This document shows, in pieces, positions 36,301-48,131 of a DNA stretch of 64,000 nucleotides. The position numbers and the translations under genes are program-made. Below the pieces are notes generated by a model, which worked only from the letters and a program-made list of their open reading frames with translations, was not told the DNA's origin and made no database searches. The stretch is from Schistocephalus solidus (taxonomy: Eukaryota > Platyhelminthes > Cestoda > Diphyllobothriidea > Diphyllobothriidae), in NCBI GenBank assembly GCA_017591395.1, contig WEDG01005592.1, positions 124,001 through 188,000 on the forward strand, in the 5' to 3' direction. Each line of letters begins with the position of its first letter. Position 1 is the first letter of the stretch.

Positions 36301-38961
36301 AGCGAGAACTTATCCGCGGTGGTCGGATGTCTCTTACAACCACTGGGGATCAGCATCACCATAGACCTGAGGTGATAATGAGTCGTCTGATCATGATAAG
36401 TTAGACCCTTCTGTCAAGAAGCGAAATGACGAATGTCGTCTTTCGTGTAAATATCAGTTCCTTTGAGAAGAAATACATTGGAGAGGGCGGTAAATGAATG
36501 CAGATCTGCATGCACAAGCACACAAGATCAGTAATAAAGGTTGGACTTGCTCTTCCTGCTGGCGGGACAATGTGAAGCCTCTGAACACATCTTTGCTTTC
36601 CAAAACGCTGAATTCATAGGCAAAGGCATCGAACAAACTGCCAGAGAAAAGTACGAGGCAAGGCACAAAGTACAAAATCACATCACCTACCATACGATTC
36701 TCCTGATGGCTTACCAGACTTTTGGGAGTGCGCTTTAATCGATGGATAGCCCGGCAGGATGTTAGTCATGAAACCACCACAAACAAACCTATACCGAGCA
36801 AGAAAGAAGGTGGGCTTGAAAGTATAAAAGCCACAAACCTGATTGTCGGGGAAAACACCGAGAACGCAAACCAACAAGACCTACTATCAGGCATGAACGC
36901 AGACGCACGAGAACACAGTTTGCGCATGGACACTGATGCTGGGGGACCACCAGCGCGATAAGGGCCTAGATACCGGCAACGCCTCAGCAACCACCGACGA
37001 GACGCGCACGAACAGACGCAAACAGGGGACGGAAACGAGAAATGCGGGTCTGGGCCAACACGTGTGGACAATGCAGACGAGATGAATGGCCGTTGCCATC
37101 CTGACACCGCCTCCCGACGAAAGGAGGGAGAAATGAACTAACCAGCTTTCAATTCCTGCCTGAACTCACAGTAGCTGGTCCTATCCTGGACCAAGAGAGG
37201 TGATCACCTCCCGCTTAGTGCATCCTGCACGAATAACCTTAGAGACAGCAGTACGCTGGAATGTTCAGGAATCATTACTACTATGAGGCGCCATTTAGAG
37301 ACTACAACGGACGATAGAAATCTGTTTGCTTTCGAACCGAAAGGAAATGAAAGGAATGGTTCCTAGGATCGCTTCTTCTTCTACCTTATGCCTGGGATGT
37401 GCACATTCGCTTCAACTGGCATTAATACGAAACATATATGCATGGTTTGGCAATAGTTGCTGTGGGCAACCTATTCGAAAATTAAGTTATCACACAAAAT
37501 CCTAGAGAAACATTGTTATTTAGTTAAAATCTTGGTTTTTAAGAGCTTTTCTTTGTCTTTCTTATACTAAAATAAAGGCACTTCATATTTATGGCGCAAC
37601 TTTATGTATGCATACCATTCAACATGACTTTGTTTCATCGTTAATGTTTTCTGTGACATGTGCTTAAAATAAATATTGGGATATTTATTACTAATTCTAA
37701 TTGTTTGCCTTATTCCTGATTCTTAATTCCCTAATTCGTCTCTTGAAGCTTTCTAAGACTATTAAAATACAACTTCAAAAAAATACATTTTAAATGACCT
37801 TGATTGTAGAAAATTCGCAAAAATGTATGACAATGGTCAAGAAACTTGCCATATTACATATGTGGTCATTTATCGGAGCGAGATTTACCCTAGTTTTTGG
37901 AATAATTTCCAGTTTCAGGTCAGTACAACCGCGCGTGATGCTGATTAAACTCCATTTCCTGCTGATCTTCATGGAAAGCGCACTTACGTGCGTTTTGTGC
38001 TTAAATTCCTAGAAACTAAGTTCGTTCCGCCTAGATAAATTATGTAGATTAAAAGAGCTGCGGAAACATGTTGCAAGCCCATATAGGATAAAATTCCTAA
38101 GCTTTTCTTATACTGGAGGACTTTTTGAATTTTAATTTGTGATTTGCCTCTAATTTTATAAAGACCTCAATATTTTTTTCGCGTTATTCAAAAGCACCAC
38201 ATCAAAATTGAACAGTTTAAAATTTGCAATGTTCGTACTACTTTAGGGTTTAAATAAAGTCCTGATTTTGTTTCCTGATAACAAATAAATTTTTATTCAT
38301 CGCTTGTCAGTAAGAAGTTAAGCACTATCCTCTTTCCCCATATTACTTCAGCGGACGAAAGAGTAAATTTTTTAGTTTCATCATCTGTTTGGCTAAACTG
38401 TACTCAGTGTTCCGCAGCACGCACAAAACGTATGTTAACACAAATTACAGCAGGTTAACCTGTTTGAATATCCTTTTCGGCTAATCACTTGGCACAAATA
38501 TTGGACTGATATTTGTTAAGAATATGACTAAAATTATATTATTCAAACTACGCATTATTTCGATTTGCACTTTTTCGAGTCATTGTTCGGTTTTTGACGT
38601 TAAATACTTTTTCATAAACAATAAGTTTGAGCATTGTGCTATCTATATAAATCCTAATTTTAAGACGTGCTTTTCTATAATCTAGCATGGGTTAACCTAT
38701 ATACAAGGTAACTTTTGCTAATCCTGTTGCAAGGGAATAACTTAATGAACCTTCTAACAGATCCATCTAAAAAGTCAGCATTTTGTTATAAATAACGTTA
38801 TTGAGAAGCGATGACATCACAGTTTGCCTCAAAATGAACTACACTTGGTAGCATTGTCCTCTTTGGAGATCATATATGTATTTTTGAATAATAATAAGCA
38901 TTTATTCGGTTATCTTTTAACGAATACTATTTTTTTAAATTTCTTTCTACAATTGTTTCAG
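33329..38961 (+). other. Intron(s) of the M13-like gene, with an unresolved phase gap
   Basis: The exon at 33254 ends in phase 0 while the exon at 38962 is open only when entered in phase 1. A piece of length 1 modulo 3 is therefore missing. A stretch starting at 34325 after TGATTTCAG is open in phase 0 for 25 codons and could supply it, but its donors (GTTCGT, GTCTAT) are poor. The interval also holds a Penelope-like element fragment (35930-37100). Confidence 0.45.
35930..37100 (+). mobile_element. Decayed Penelope-like element: end of reverse transcriptase plus GIY-YIG endonuclease
   Basis: Pieces in changing frames follow the order known for Penelope-like elements. TLLEFVFSAIQ (35955-35988) is followed by NNEIAFQDD and TTVYRKAN (about 36000-36080, the LPFLD and YRK part of the reverse transcriptase). 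SNHPLCHQRSPVRTLYKG (36110-36160), a YLRQI segment, and ENLSAVVGCLLQPLGISI (36305-36355) come next. Then come EKKYIGEGG (36465-36490, GIY-YIG nuclease core) and IFAFQNAEFIGKG with YQTFGSAL (36590-36735, end of the nuclease domain). A polar GC-rich tail follows. Stops and frame changes make it inactive. Composition is much GC-richer than the intron around it. The right edge is approximate. Confidence 0.75.
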
Positions 38962-39017
38962 AATGTGCACGTTTGGCGATAACATGGTGGAATATCAAAG
39001 CAAAAGACAATTACTTG
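38962..39017 (+). CDS. M13-like gene exon (short, provisional)
   Basis: The acceptor CTACAATTGTTTCAG and the strong donor TTG|GTAAGA bound 56 bases. Entered in phase 1 the peptide is CARLAITWWNIKAKDNYL and it leaves phase 0, which matches the next exon. Active M13 enzymes have a +LR.P.D...W stretch at this position. A second frame is also open, but it would leave phase 1, which the next exon does not accept. Good splice sites support the exon; family evidence is weak. Confidence 0.45.
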
Positions 39018-41225
39018 GTAAGATAACTAGCCACATTTTACGATATATTTGTTTGGCCCGTTGTGGCTGCACCAAAGTTATTTAAACTTTTACTTAAATA
39101 CGTCAAATGCTTAAGAAAATACTGCAGGCCTAAACAAGTGCAAACGAAAGTTATTGTACTATTATAAAGGTCGCACACGGAACTGCTGTATGTTTCGATA
39201 TTTGTGTGAAAGATTACATCTGGTGAAGTCACCAGTTTTGTGCTCATTTTCGTCATTAAAACGTTAACCTATATTCAGAAATTACATCTGTTTTTTTCAT
39301 TATATGTGACGCAAGAGAGGCTGTTAGGCAAATTGAAGATAAAAATGCAGACTTCATTTTTTGAGGAATATGATGACGTAGATGATAAGAGAATGCCTTA
39401 CATATGTTTGCAGATTCTAACTCGGCAGTAAAATCCTATTATTTAATTGTGAGGCAAAAACGCCATTTTCCCGGTCCACTGTTCGCTTGCCATCATATTC
39501 GAATGTGAACTAGTAACCGTCACTAGAAGCTGCCGTAACAAAATATTGGCATAAGTCTGTAATTTTTGGGATCTGGCCTCATATATAATTTTCTGGTTTG
39601 ATTATAGGATTGCCATTATTGTATTTGATACAGCAATGGGGTTATATTATAAGAAGCTCGGCATCTCAATTTTTCTCTCGAATCAGCAAGACGTTTGTTG
39701 GGCACCGGTGAATCCCACTCAAATCCATTTTTATAACGGTATCTTATTTTCATTATTCATTAAGCGTTAGGCCGTGGGTAGTAAAGCTAATTTAAAACAT
39801 TGTATAATGCTTATTTATAAAAAAGTTAAAACATTACGAAAATATCACAGATGCAAAAACTATGGATTGAACTGAAACAATTCATTATAGAAGATTGTGT
39901 GCGCAATTTCTGCCTTTTAACATGAAATCTACAGCAAATAAAGCTGCTTGTGATGGGTCAGTTAATTATCTTCACTCAGAAAAAATTAGTTAAATAGGTA
40001 TTCATGTGAACAAGTTTAGCTTCCCCACTTTGTTTATCCAACGTAGATATACCAAGCAACTTGCCCGACATAGTATGAGAGGATGTTCTTTACTCTCAGG
40101 GGAAGCAAAAAAAGACCACTTGAAGCATTGTATACCATTTCAAATTCAAAATAAATTATTGAACTTTACATATTTTATAAATATCTCTTTTTTGTTTGGG
40201 ACATACAACTTGAGAAAACGTTTCTTTCAATTTCTAAATGTTTTGCACTTTTGGAGTGAGCTAGGGCTGTTTTTGTGTTAACTGCACTCTCGCAGCTGAC
40301 AACAGTAAACTAATCAATTGTTATTTAATGCTGTCATTCCTTTATATAAGGCGTTTAATGTCACTTTACCATTTGCGAAACAACGTTTTGCGACCGATAA
40401 ATCAATGTTGTTTGTTCAATAATTAAAAGGATCCTGACTGATAGTTATATTAATGTGGAATTCAGCTTCTAAAATTCTACGAGCTCAATAATAAAGTGAG
40501 CGTTTTTGCAAGTCATATGTTTTCCTTACCCTGGATCTATGCATTATTTTTCAGTGCCATCCCTGTTGGTAATGTTCGATCACCGAATTGATTTTTCGGG
40601 AAACGCACCAAGGTGAGCCACTTCTTAACACAGACTGGTCTTGAGCTATTTTCTGAAAAGAATAAATAGGGATAAGAAGTTGCACAACTAAACACGTTCC
40701 CATGGGTTATGAAAACAACACAAAAAAGTTCGATACAGGGATTTTTTTGCAAAATGACAAATTTGGAAATCGTGCATATTTTTGTAACAACATCAAGCTG
40801 GATGGTTGCTGAAATATTTCCATTTCTTCTGCTTCCAGAGTTGACTTGGTTTACTGTAATTTGTTTGACTACACTTCAAGAAGACTACAATATAAACATA
40901 ATTAGCATCAGTAGATGACAGACTACAGAGAGCCTAAATATTAATGGTGTTCAAAGTGCATTTTTAGTGAGGTTCATACACTGCTAAAAACATTATAATT
41001 CGCTTCTAAGTAAATATATATTGAATCCGTTAAATTAGAAAGCAGTTTGCGTAAAACTGAGGATCGAGCCTGCATAAAAAAGTAGAAGGCCACAGCAAAA
41101 TATAAAAATAACACTAAACACAAATGCCTAACCATTTAAAACGCAATTTCAATGCATTTATATACTGGTTTACCAGAAACTGGAGCATTTAACTATGGGA
41201 TTTTGCGAAGCAGTGCTTAATTTAG
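39018..41225 (+). other. Intron of the M13-like gene
   Basis: AT-rich sequence, nothing recognised apart from chance open frames. Confidence 0.5.
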
Positions 41226-41344
41226 GCAACCAAAATGAGACCTTGGAACTCAATCGATTATATTTCAATACGAGGCATATTGGAAGCGCATACTCGAACA
41301 TTCACGCTAAATTCATGCGCACTATTTTGGCGTTTTGTTAATTG
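41226..41344 (+). CDS. M13-like gene exon: position of NAxY and FPAGIL
   Basis: The acceptor CTTAATTTAG and the strong donor ATTG|GTGAGT bound 119 open bases, entered in phase 0 and left with two bases (TG) that join the first base of the next exon as Trp. The peptide runs ATKMRPWNSIDYISIRG, then TFTLNSCALFWRFVN. Active M13 enzymes have W.....VNA(Y/F)Y..... followed by I.FPAGIL..PFF here. The Trp and the general hydrophobic pattern persist, but the substrate-binding NAxY and the FPAG turn are replaced. The join to NFATIG in the next exon is exactly where the family has NYG.IG. Confidence 0.65.
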
Positions 41345-44300
41345 GTGAGTTTTTAGCTGATCGTCTAATTGAACTTCCATACGGCTTATCATATGTTTTT
41401 GCTAATTGTTCTTGTATAAATTTCGCAAAATATCAATCAACCTGACAAATTTCGTACATTATAAGGGAATAAGGCTAAGCATAATGATATGCAACCCGTA
41501 TGCAAATAAATTTAAGTCATGTTCCAAGAGGAGCGTATGCGATAGGGTAAGAGTTAGGGTCACCTTTAGGAAACGAGAATGAGTACCTTCGGGAATAAAG
41601 CACAAGACCAGTCATAGTTTTAAAGGTGCTTATTCCCGAGTACAAGCAAACATTTAAGCAAAATTTTGATGTTTATAAATCTCGTTTAGAAGCAGTCGAT
41701 TTTTCGGCCGATTATTAGAAGCAGATGATTGTCCCTTTAAGCAGCCTATCCTTTCAAGGATCCACCTTGCATAAGCGTAAGGGGTTGATTTCCATTTTTA
41801 AGCTCGCTGCTTTCCAGAGCCATTAGCTACATTTTATTTCCTCACAGCTGTTCTCATGAAAACTCCGCTGATTACTGTGAAGGAAGTGGCAAAACAACCT
41901 AATTTTTCCAAAACGTATTTATTTTCCTACCAAAGAACAACAATTTTATAAAATTTAATACGGTTGACAAAGTATTCAGACCCGGTAACTGTTTGTTGTT
42001 ACGATGCAAAATTGACTGTTTATGCATTTATTACCTTAAACGACCAAGCTAAAATGTCGCCCCTAAGTAATACATTTATTTTAATGGTGAATCTTGTTTT
42101 CAGAAGATAGCATAACACGTTTGAAGAATAACAACACATATGTCTTAACAGTAGCATATATTTGATTTGCAATTAATTTTCGAACACTTCGAATCAAACC
42201 AAATGCTACTGGTGTATCGAAACCTCTCGGTAACAATATGGTCGCATGAATGTTTATTATAAAAGCTTACTTTCTAAACTTTACTCATGGATATAACTAT
42301 CGTACTGGCTTGCCTAGAATTTAGGTGCTGCAGTTGACCAGTATTCGACTTTTTGTTCTGGATGAAAAAACATTTGCATTGCTCGTTGGTTACATTCCGC
42401 GTGCAGGGGAGAGAAAACGATTCATGTGATATGATTATTTTAAAATGCTAAATGTCAACCACTTGTCTTCTGCAACAAATAAATCAGCATTTAATCAAAG
42501 ATTGCTCAAGTTTTGGAACTAAACTATCTGCTACTGGTTGATTACAATCTATTAAATGTGCAAATACCATATCGCTTACCTAATTGAAAGAGGAAGGTGA
42601 TGTCAGATAACATTGGAAGATACACCAATAATGATATAGTCAAAAGACTTTTTATTTTTACAACTTTCTCGTTAATTAAAAAAATAACTCCAAATTTTGT
42701 CACACATAATTCCACTTTGGAATCGACTTATGAACCTATTAGACATATTTTGTTACTCGGGAAGGTTTGTTTGCTGGTGTCATAACGAAAACCACTCAGA
42801 TAAATTCGGAGTGCTGACCGAAAACTCATTTGTTACTTTAAACACTTCTGACCAGTTCCTGATGGTTTAATGGAAATAACTTGCGCAATATGGTTTGCTT
42901 GTTTCACAAAACGGGAGTTTTCTCAACGGGTTAATAAAGGGTAATAATGACTTTAGCTTAGGAGATTGTTACAACTTATCCTTTTAATGAAGTGTAGAAA
43001 TCAGTCAATTTTTCAATTTGTCTTCTTTAACTGCTCTAGAGAAAGTTAACATGAGTGGAAACCAGCCTGTGCCAAGATATTTTATTCTGAAAAAAACTGT
43101 CCGAATAGAAATATTGATAAAGTTTCAAATACCAGGGAAGGACTCCTTGACCGACAGCTTCATCGTCAGTTTTAAAATAGAGTTTTTACTAATTTCAAAA
43201 AAATAAACTACTTTCGCATAATACTTAACATCGCCAACTGTGGATCAAAATTGAGAGTAATTAGTCACGAAAACAAAAGTAAATATCAATTATAACATCA
43301 TAAGGTTGGGTATATGGTAGCATATACAAGATCTCATCCATTACTTTTGATGCTTACTAACAGCAAGTTTGCATTAGAAAGCTAATGTCCACCTCTATTG
43401 CACACGCAAGGAATTGCCATCAACTACTACAATGACGGTCCTCACAGTATATGTATGACCAACTATCATTTTGAATATTTTGGCTGTGACTACCTTATTT
43501 ATCCTTATCTTTCTCTTCCTGGACATGGCTATTAAAGGAAATTAAGACAGTCCATGGACGAAGAGATACAGCAAAACAAGTTCTCAAAAATATCATGATG
43601 TCAAGGAATTATGCAAACGAAGCCCAACTAAATTAATTGAAAAAGGTTGCAGCAAATAGAGGATGAAGTAGTCATAATTAATTATATCTGCAAATATTGC
43701 TGTCTTCGTGGTGAAGTATATAAACAAGAGGATATGTTGTTTCAATCTGATAAATTAATTCCACAGAGTTACACCCAATAGTGTAAATTTCATTTTCAAT
43801 TACTGTGCTTATGGTCACAGGTGCTATCTTAAATTTTGAACACTATTGAACAAAATCGCTACTCTACGAAAATTTTAATTAACGCTGTCATGCTATTAAC
43901 GCTACAAGAACCAGGCCATATTATGTAATTATGGCACTCTCAAAAGTTAAAAAATTATGAGCAAGTAGAATACACTTTGTGTCAAAAGTACCATTTCATC
44001 TTTTTCGGAAAAGCTTTCTTTGTTTACCGCGGATAAAATGGATACCAAAAAGACAACACGGAAGCCTGTAAGCACTGCTTTATTAGTCAAATATTGCAAC
44101 GTTTGACGTAACGGACAGCCGTCAGTGAATTAAGTTAAAAAGTAAAAAAACCTTTAGTTTCTTCAAAACGCTGCCGTGTAGTTTACAGATAACACCATAT
44201 ATTTAGTTGACATAAGCAGGAGAAAATATGATTACGAAAAACAAAGTAAATCAGGGCAGCAAAATGGTGGCTCAATTTTAAAAGGTCTTATTGGTCGAAT

Positions 44301-45922
44301 GGCAAGGTAACCACTCCAGTGCCTAAAATTTAGTTACTGATATATGGTCAGATGATTAAATTGGGCATACGAGTAACGTCACACTTTAACTTACCAAATG
44401 GTATATGCTCTGAACTTTTAAATGCACCTCCTTGGTTATTCTATTAGCCATTAATTAATGAAAATCTGGACCTGAAAACATTCACAAATATAAAAAGGAA
44501 GTATTTGAAGGCCAAATACTTATTCATTTGGCAATCGGTATCTAAAACGTTAGTCAAGAAGTGAGACCTAAGTACAAAAAGGGTTCAGTTGCAGGACAGT
44601 ACAAAAATGAAGCATTTTCTCCCGGGTATGAATTTAAAAGCAGGCGTATACAGCAGGATTTATTGGTACCAAGATATTTCATGACGGCTTATCAACTGCA
44701 ACCCGTCTTTGCATAACACAGATTACAACAATTAACGGCCAAAAGTGGTGGAACATTCAGTTCTGAAAAAGCCCAATAGCATATACTTGCCCTTTAAGGG
44801 TGATAATATTTCTAATATAATCAAGCGATGATTATGCTGCACCACAGTAAGAACATACAATGCAGCTCAGCTCATCTTTATCAATTATACTAGAAGCATG
44901 CCAATCAAGCATCCAAAGGATGCCTTGCCATTGCAGGCCACCCCAAATTGTGTTTATGAATTCACATGCACTTGTGGATCCAAGTACATTGGGCGAATGC
45001 AAAGGCAATTAGCAACCAGACCCACCAAATATTTACCTAATTGGTTATTTAAACAAGAAAATAAATTGCCACCTTCTTCGATTACTAAGCATATACTAGA
45101 CAGTGGTCACTATGTAGACTTCAAAACAGCTTTCCGAGTACTTGTTTGGGCACGAACAACTCGGACTTTGCGCTACTTGGAAGCAGCGTATATACGTAGG
45201 GAGAAACCCAATCTTTGCAAGCAGCTAGACTACGTGATCAATCTACAATTGCCCTGGTGATTTTCACCCTAGACGATTCATGGTTTTAGATTTTCTAAGC
45301 TTCTCCCCCACATTTTCTTTCCTGAGGTTCTTTACGTTGTCCACTAGCCCTTGCTGTTATGTATTGATTTTCTGTTAATTCAAACTGCTGTGCATTTTCA
45401 TTCATTATCAATGTTATACAAAGACGCGTTGCAGTTGATAAGCCATCACGAAATTTCTTGGTCTCAATAAATCCTGCTGTATACGCCTGCTTAAGTGCGA
45501 AAATGCTTAGCAAGTGCAGACCTTTTGGAGAAATTCTGGTAATTATAATTATTTACCGATATCACGTCAAATTTACTCACAGGTCACGTCTTTATTTGAT
45601 ACGAACATTAAAAAGGCAGTATTTAAACTAGAACAGAACAGAACCGCTAGTACCTGCTTTGCGCACTGACTTATAATCGACGAAACACACGTGACTGAAC
45701 GCTTAGCTAATACCTGTGCTGTCAGCATAGTGAAAAATTAAGCATTTGTATACCACTAACGTCTTGTTTGTAGCCTGCGGATATCACGAGGTTAGCCCAC
45801 AGTAACCAAGGTTTTTCAGCTCAAATATTCATGCTAAATTCAGTAAGAATGAGATTGGGAACTGTAAGGTTTCGACAGTCATAATTCTCTTATTTAGTCA
45901 TTTTATTTTTTACTTACTCTAG
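41345..45922 (+). other. Intron of the M13-like gene
   Basis: This is 4.6 kb of AT-rich sequence containing a Penelope-like fragment at 44740-45260 and GGTTAG/TTAGGG-like words near 41545-41575. No further exon is supported. Confidence 0.5.
44740..45260 (+). mobile_element. Penelope-like element fragment of a second type (GIY-YIG domain)
   Basis: The reading begins near 44770 with YLPFKGDNISNIIKR, is broken by TGA, and continues from 44898 as a 120-codon open frame. It includes HPKDALP, CVYEFTCTCGSKYIGR (the GIY-YIG core with a Cys cluster), then LPNWL, HILDSGH and an aromatic/charged C-terminus ending LQLPW. This is the standard order at the end of Penelope-like elements. It differs from the copy at 35.9-37.1 kb, which lacks the CxC cluster and has the FQNAE ending. 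The reverse transcriptase is not visible. It lies in the sense direction in an intron. Confidence 0.75.
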
Positions 45923-45990
45923 GTTTGTGAACTTTGCAACAATCGGCTACCATCTGTCAATGGGGCTGACGGAAGCCATTATAAAAAACC
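45923..45990 (+). CDS. M13-like gene exon at the HExxH position, zinc motif lost
   Basis: The acceptor TACTTACTCTAG is followed by one base completing Trp, then FVNFATIGYHLSMGLTEAII and a GTGCGT donor leaving one base. In M13 peptidases NYG.IG.VIGHE(I/L)THGFD stands here. The NFATIG part aligns directly, and counting on, HE(I/L)TH becomes MGLTE: both zinc-ligand histidines and the catalytic Glu are absent. The Asp of HGFD is also not kept. The exon is in phase with both neighbours. The loss is seen in the sequence; the alignment frame is inferred from NFATIG and from the flanking exons. Confidence 0.65.
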
Positions 45991-46289
45991 GTGCGTCACT
46001 TAGGTTTCATAAGTTCAAATGTTTACACATACTTTAAACGTACACTTACCCATTTTATTTTTTAAGTTTGGCTGAAAACATTGCACTGGAAGCACATTTC
46101 ATCCAGCTTTTTTGATGTTTTCTCAACAGTAGCATTATATAATGAACATATAACATGCAGCACAGGTTCGGTAATATTGCATTACCATAGAAGTTCCAGT
46201 TAATCGAAAATCGATCTGGCTATCGGAACTTCTGCCTTAAGAATGTTTGAGCCAAAATAACAGGCAGAACCATTGCAATTCTATACGAT

Positions 46290-46840
46290 GGTTTGACCAA
46301 CGGAAACGATGATGTCTATCGTGTGCCCTATGGCATGCTAGGCGCAGCACGGTGAAAAGTGCGGCGACTGGAGTTCACTCCCTTATCCACCTGGATCGCT
46401 GTCGCTAGATCGAGTCTGAACCACCCAAGGTGGGTTCAGTCCTAGGAAGTAACAGTGTTAAAGCAGACCATATATGCGTACCACCAACATGATGAGGCGA
46501 CTGGAAAATGGGCAAGATTTGCATAGGCGGCTGAATGGGGCCCCAGTTAAGTAAAATTGTCACAAAGGACATGAAATGAAGTACCCTTTGAGCTCCGCTC
46601 CCGGCTCTACAGTCAATAACTCGGCATACACACAATATTGAGCACGCAAACAGTCAGTTGGTAGCCTTCCAACCCTGACTTTCACAACGGCAGATTTATT
46701 TTAGTGAAGTACCGTGTGGATACACTCGTCCGTGGCGATTTCACTTATAAATCTCCCGGGCTTCGGTCTACACTCTGCCTGGTCGCATTTGGTAACAGAG
46801 ATACAGCAGCCGTCTACGCATGTCACACACGACCTGGGTA
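46290..46840. repeat. GC-rich inserted repeat
   Basis: About 550 bases are clearly richer in G+C than the intron on both sides. The phrase GTTGGTAGCCTTCC, preceded by a CAGTC/TAGTC word, recurs near 58590-58610, so this block shares at least a short part with the dispersed repeats at the right end of the window. A minus-strand open stretch (46635-46405) shows no domain. Confidence 0.4.
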
Positions 46841-46911
46841 ACATACCTTAGGTATCAGATTTGACAAAGAATGCACTAACCACGTACTTGAGATATTCAT
46901 AATCTGGGAGT

Positions 46912-47316
46912 GTGCTGGGTGATCTAGAGCTTTCAATTCTGCAGCGTAACGTTTACAACACTAAGGAAAGATTTTCCGTCGTTAAGCCCACCTCAACGCT
47001 TTCCGTGACCACTAGCGCACAACGATGCATGCCTCAGATGCAAAGCCGCCAGTTGTTTAGAGACATAATGACAAACTATTTGATCCCAAAAGAATTATGT
47101 ACTAGTCTACCCTTCCATCTAAAACGCTTGCCAAATTATGTTTCTCTGTATTTTACAAAATATCCAAATCCGGAAAATAACAATACTAGATTTTATAAAT
47201 ATGTTCGCTTAACACATTCTAGGCTCAAACTTAAACGTCAAGGGCCGAAAGCCGTTTTGGCGCGATTTTATAACAAGTTTAATGGTCATATCATAACTGA
47301 TAAATCAAAGAAATAG
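46912..47316 (+). CDS. Unrecognised open frame of 134 codons inside the intron
   Basis: The longest plain open frame in this intron, in an AT-rich context where chance frames are usually below 80 codons. The first in-frame ATG is at 47029 (95 residues); the upstream part could be an exon after TTCTGCAG at 46954. The protein is basic and rich in Asn, Lys, Tyr and Leu, with segments such as KRLPNYVSLYFTKYPNP and RFYKYVRLTHSRLKLKRQGP. No domain, signal peptide or membrane segment is recognised. The basic composition would suit a ribosomal or nucleic-acid-binding protein, but that is a guess. It could be a nested gene, a retrocopy, or chance. The host gene's exon phases chain without it. Confidence 0.35.
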   Translation: MLGDLELSILQRNVYNTKERFSVVKPTSTLSVTTSAQRCMPQMQSRQLFRDIMTNYLIPKELCTSLPFHLKRLPNYVSLYFTKYPNPENNNTRFYKYVRLTHSRLKLKRQGPKAVLARFYNKFNGHIITDKSKK

Positions 47317-48039
47317 TCAAAGAATCAGGTAAATTTGTCCGGTATTTTTGAAATATGACAGCCACTGTGTTTAACGCCTTTTTTTCGAGAAAAAAATATT
47401 TCCAAACATCTCAATAAGTAAACAACGAAAATTGTCTAAAGATTTCCTTTTACATTTACATCGTTTAGAGTCTCTCAATTTTAAATTCCTAGTGTATGAG
47501 TTAGCGCGCGAGAGTTTTAGTAATTTTCTCTATGAGATTAATCGATAATAGGCACCGCAAGTCATAGGTAGGAATTATATCAAATTGATCATGTAGTGGC
47601 ATGGCCCGAATTTGTCCAATCAATGAAAATCTAAATAATATAACGCAGATTAAACTTGTTCATGCACATTTAGGCAAAATTATGTTGCAACAAAATTCCG
47701 TTTTAAGAGCAAAATCGTCTTGCCGGGCCCTTCATCAAGAACATCCTAAGATGTAACTTTTCTAACATTAAAAAATGTATGCGGGAGATTAAGAAGTCAG
47801 ACTGACTTAGTTGATAAGCTGCTTAAAACAAAAATAAGTTTTTGTCGAAAATTTTAACTCGTCTCTGAATGATGTAAATAAGATTATGGAAAATGTCCAC
47901 TTTAAAAAGCCTTTGTTAATCAGAGCTTTGAAATCAAATGGGGTAAAACCACAAAGCTTCCATACTTTTCACATTCTCATATACTACTTCTGCTGACAAC
48001 AAAGTTTTACATGTGCATTATTACTTTTATTACATTTAG

Positions 48040-48131
48040 AGGAAGCATTTAATGGCAAACATGCAGTGCTAGGCAAGTTTTCAGCTCCAATAAAGCGTGT
48101 AATCCAATGCTTAACATCGGACTTGAATGGG
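48040..48131 (+). CDS. M13-like gene exon between the zinc site and the third-ligand block
   Basis: The acceptor TTATTACATTTAG is followed by two bases completing Gln, then EAFNGKHAVLGKFSAPIKRV and CLTSDLNG, with the donor GGG|GTATGT in phase 0. Active M13 enzymes have here WW......F...+..C(L/M)..(Q)Y, then LNG..T(L). The EAFN start and the final LNG match, with a Cys nearby. The GR.FD.DG.L.DWW part that should precede it is missing from the model, so this region is shortened in the protein. Phase fits both neighbours. Confidence 0.6.

Larger units (their letters stand above)
45991..48039 (+). other. Intron of the M13-like gene
   Basis: Contains a GC-rich repeat-like block (46290-46840) and an unexplained open frame (46912-47316). 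Confidence 0.5.
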
